Assembly: GCA_002435955.1 (NCBI GenBank)
Contig: DIWZ01000042.1
Span: 12,333-28,225, forward strand
Reading direction: 5' to 3'
Origin: Pelobacter sp. UBA6093
GTDB lineage: Bacteria; Desulfobacterota; Desulfuromonadia; Desulfuromonadales; Syntrophotaleaceae
Length of the DNA: 15,893 bases
Below, piece by piece: positions 14,331 through 15,893 of the stretch; within the stretch, counting starts at the first letter, position 1; every line of letters begins with the position of its first letter. The notes under the pieces are model-generated. The model had not been told where the DNA came from. It saw nothing but the letters and a program-made list of their open reading frames with translations, and made no database searches. Both the position numbers and the translations under genes were made by a program.

Positions 14331-14437
14331 CGGGTATAGGAACCGGGGATTCTTCCTGGGGACTGTGTGTTTTTCCTGCTACTGTCAATCAAGGGAAAGA
14401 ACCGGCACGCGTGGGATGCAGGGAGGAGGTCTTGAAG

Positions 14438-15865
14438 ATGATCCAACTGAACCCTGAACAGGCGCAGATATTGATGACGGCGGGGGCTTCGTCGGCTGCG
14501 GTGAAGAACTTCGAACTTGCCCTGCAGGGGCTGCGGCTCTCCGAACGGATCACTCGGGAATCCCTGTCGGCAGACTCGCACAGTGCCCAGCAGATCTACC
14601 GGTCCGGACGTGAACTGCTGGCAACCTGGCCGCCGAAGCCGAAGCGGGACGCCGCCCAGGCCCAGGGAGCCGATCAGGTCAAGGGGATCCTGCGCCAGGT
14701 GCGCAATGTCTTTACAGGAACCTATGTCGAGTTGATCTACCGACAGGTAACACAGGAGTATGAACGCCCGGTTCGGGCTGAAGTATTGATCTGGGAGGTC
14801 GCCGAGCTCTGCCCTGGCCTGTGCCCGTCCCACAAGGAGCTGGCTGGCGAACTCCAGGTGCCCCTGGCCGGAAAGGAGGGGCTGGAGGTGGCGCAGAGCG
14901 ATTTCCTCTCCCACGTCCTTGGCCATCCCCGCGCAGGGGCTCACCTGATGGACGCCATGCTTCGGCCGTTACCCCAATCTCTGCGACTGCTGGAGAGATT
15001 CAGGCACGACGGCCGACTCGACCTGGGGACGGTCCAGGTCGAACGGCGCGGCCGTTTGGGCTGCGTGTATTTCAACAACTTGCCGTACCTGAACGCCGAA
15101 GACGACAGCACCTTACTCCCGTTCGAAACGGCGGTCGACCTGGTGCTGCTCGACCCGGGAATTGCGGCGGGGCTGCTGCGGGGCAACCCGGTGGCGCACC
15201 CCAAGTACCAGGGGAAGCGGATCTTTTCCGCGGGACTCAACCTGACCCACCTCTACCAGGGCAATTTGTCACTGATGTTCTATGTGATTCGGGATCTCGG
15301 AGTGGTCAACAAACTTTACCGGGGGCTGACCCTCACCCCCCACGAACCCGGCCGCCCCGAGTCAACCCAGGAGAAAACCTGGATCGGGGCTCTGGAGGGA
15401 TTCGCTATCGGTGGCGGCTGCCAGTTATTGCTGGTGCTTGACTACGTGATCGCCGAGCAGGGATCCTACTTCAACCTGCCGGCGCGCAAGGAGGGGATCA
15501 TCCCGGGCGCGGCGCCCCTGCGCCTCCCTCGTTTCGTGGGGCAGCGCGCCGCACAGCAGGGGATCCTCTTTGACAAGACCTTCGCGGTTGATACCCTGGA
15601 GGCCCGTACGCTGGTGAATGAAGTGGTCGACATGGCCGGTATGGAAGCGGCCATAGAGCGAGTGGCGAGCGAAGCTACCGAAGGTGGGGTGGTCAGCGCC
15701 GGAGCCAACCGCAAGGCGCTACGCCTTGCCCATGAGCCGCCGGAGCTGTTTCGCCAATACATGGCTCTCTACTGCCGCGAGCAGGCCGAATGCCACTTCA
15801 GCCCGACCCTGGTCAGCAACCTGGAACGCTACTGGGCCGCCCGCAAACATCGGGGTCAGCAATAA
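14438..15865 (+). CDS. DpgC-like crotonase-superfamily protein
   Basis: A 475-aa protein. Residues about 1-200 form a helical N-terminal extension and about 205-415 a crotonase (enoyl-CoA hydratase) core. The pattern fits DpgC, the cofactor-free (3,5-dihydroxyphenyl)acetyl-CoA 1,2-dioxygenase of glycopeptide antibiotic pathways. Matching stretches are LNAEDD near 219, ETAVDLVLLDPGIAAGLLRG (230-249), the oxyanion motifs FSAGLNLTHL (263-272) and FAIGGGCQLLL (322-332), and KEGIIPGAAPLRLPR (351-365). It is somewhat longer than the actinobacterial enzyme as I recall it. The ATG at 14438 has GGAGGAGG close upstream. No DpgA, DpgB, DpgD or peptide synthetase gene is present, so the substrate may differ. 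A plain CoA-ester hydratase is the alternative. Confidence 0.82.
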   Translation: MIQLNPEQAQILMTAGASSAAVKNFELALQGLRLSERITRESLSADSHSAQQIYRSGRELLATWPPKPKRDAAQAQGADQVKGILRQVRNVFTGTYVELIYRQVTQEYERPVRAEVLIWEVAELCPGLCPSHKELAGELQVPLAGKEGLEVAQSDFLSHVLGHPRAGAHLMDAMLRPLPQSLRLLERFRHDGRLDLGTVQVERRGRLGCVYFNNLPYLNAEDDSTLLPFETAVDLVLLDPGIAAGLLRGNPVAHPKYQGKRIFSAGLNLTHLYQGNLSLMFYVIRDLGVVNKLYRGLTLTPHEPGRPESTQEKTWIGALEGFAIGGGCQLLLVLDYVIAEQGSYFNLPARKEGIIPGAAPLRLPRFVGQRAAQQGILFDKTFAVDTLEARTLVNEVVDMAGMEAAIERVASEATEGGVVSAGANRKALRLAHEPPELFRQYMALYCREQAECHFSPTLVSNLERYWAARKHRGQQ

Positions 15866-15872
15866 ACTGGGC

Positions 15873-15893
15873 TAGGAGGCTGTCGGACTATCC
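15873..15893. repeat. Palindromic-repeat half copy, right edge
   Basis: TAGGAGGCTGTCGGACTATC plus one base repeats the arm at 10793-10813 with one mismatch and is the inverse of the copy at 41-62. It lies 7 bp after the DpgC-like stop and runs to the window end, so its second arm may lie beyond. Confidence 0.75.

Noticed and set aside
1..15893. CRISPR arrays, tRNA/rRNA genes, toxin-antitoxin pairs, complete insertion sequences
   Set aside because: I looked for regularly spaced repeats, tRNA-like folds and transposase motifs on both strands and found none that hold up.

Overview
The window looks like an accessory region of a Gram-negative bacterium of the Geobacter/Desulfuromonas type. That assignment is inference. 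It rests on two GEMM-I riboswitches, PAS/histidine-kinase debris of a style common in that group, and short palindromic intergenic repeats. No rRNA, tRNA, CRISPR array, complete transposase or phage gene is visible.

Left part (1-1583): a small unknown gene (118-378, minus) is followed by about 530 bp with no convincing gene. Next come the plus-strand remains of a PAS protein and of an overlapping histidine-kinase gene (932-about 1465). The kinase remnant is fused head-on to the first 45 codons of a minus-strand nitroreductase gene (about 1449-1583).

Central part (1641-8128, all minus strand): two transcription units begin with nearly the same module. Each has a sigma70-type promoter with a 16-bp spacer, then a GEMM-I riboswitch, then a terminator built from the 3' side of the aptamer. 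Unit B (promoter 7127-7154) carries an alpha/beta hydrolase of the chloroperoxidase type, a 239-aa protein of unknown function and an internally deleted alcohol dehydrogenase. Unit A (promoter 4836-4863) carries an isochorismatase-family hydrolase, a membrane-anchored ABM-domain protein, a YtcJ-like amidohydrolase and the nitroreductase stump. A DUF899 thioredoxin-like gene lies upstream of unit B. The likely reading is two small-molecule or detoxification operons switched together by a cyclic dinucleotide.

Right part (8500-15893): a secreted subtilisin-like protease (minus); a 790-bp gap holding a MITE-like element of about 216 bp with two large hairpins; a triple-BON-domain protein (plus); a membrane-anchored TIM-barrel metal hydrolase (minus); the membrane protease HtpX (plus); and a DpgC-like crotonase-superfamily protein (plus) without the other dpg genes. 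A palindromic repeat of about 21 bp occurs near the left edge, twice in the MITE-like element, and at the right edge.

Most interesting: the paired riboswitch-controlled hydrolase operons, the orphan DpgC homologue, and the signs of recent rearrangement (three broken genes, repeat elements).
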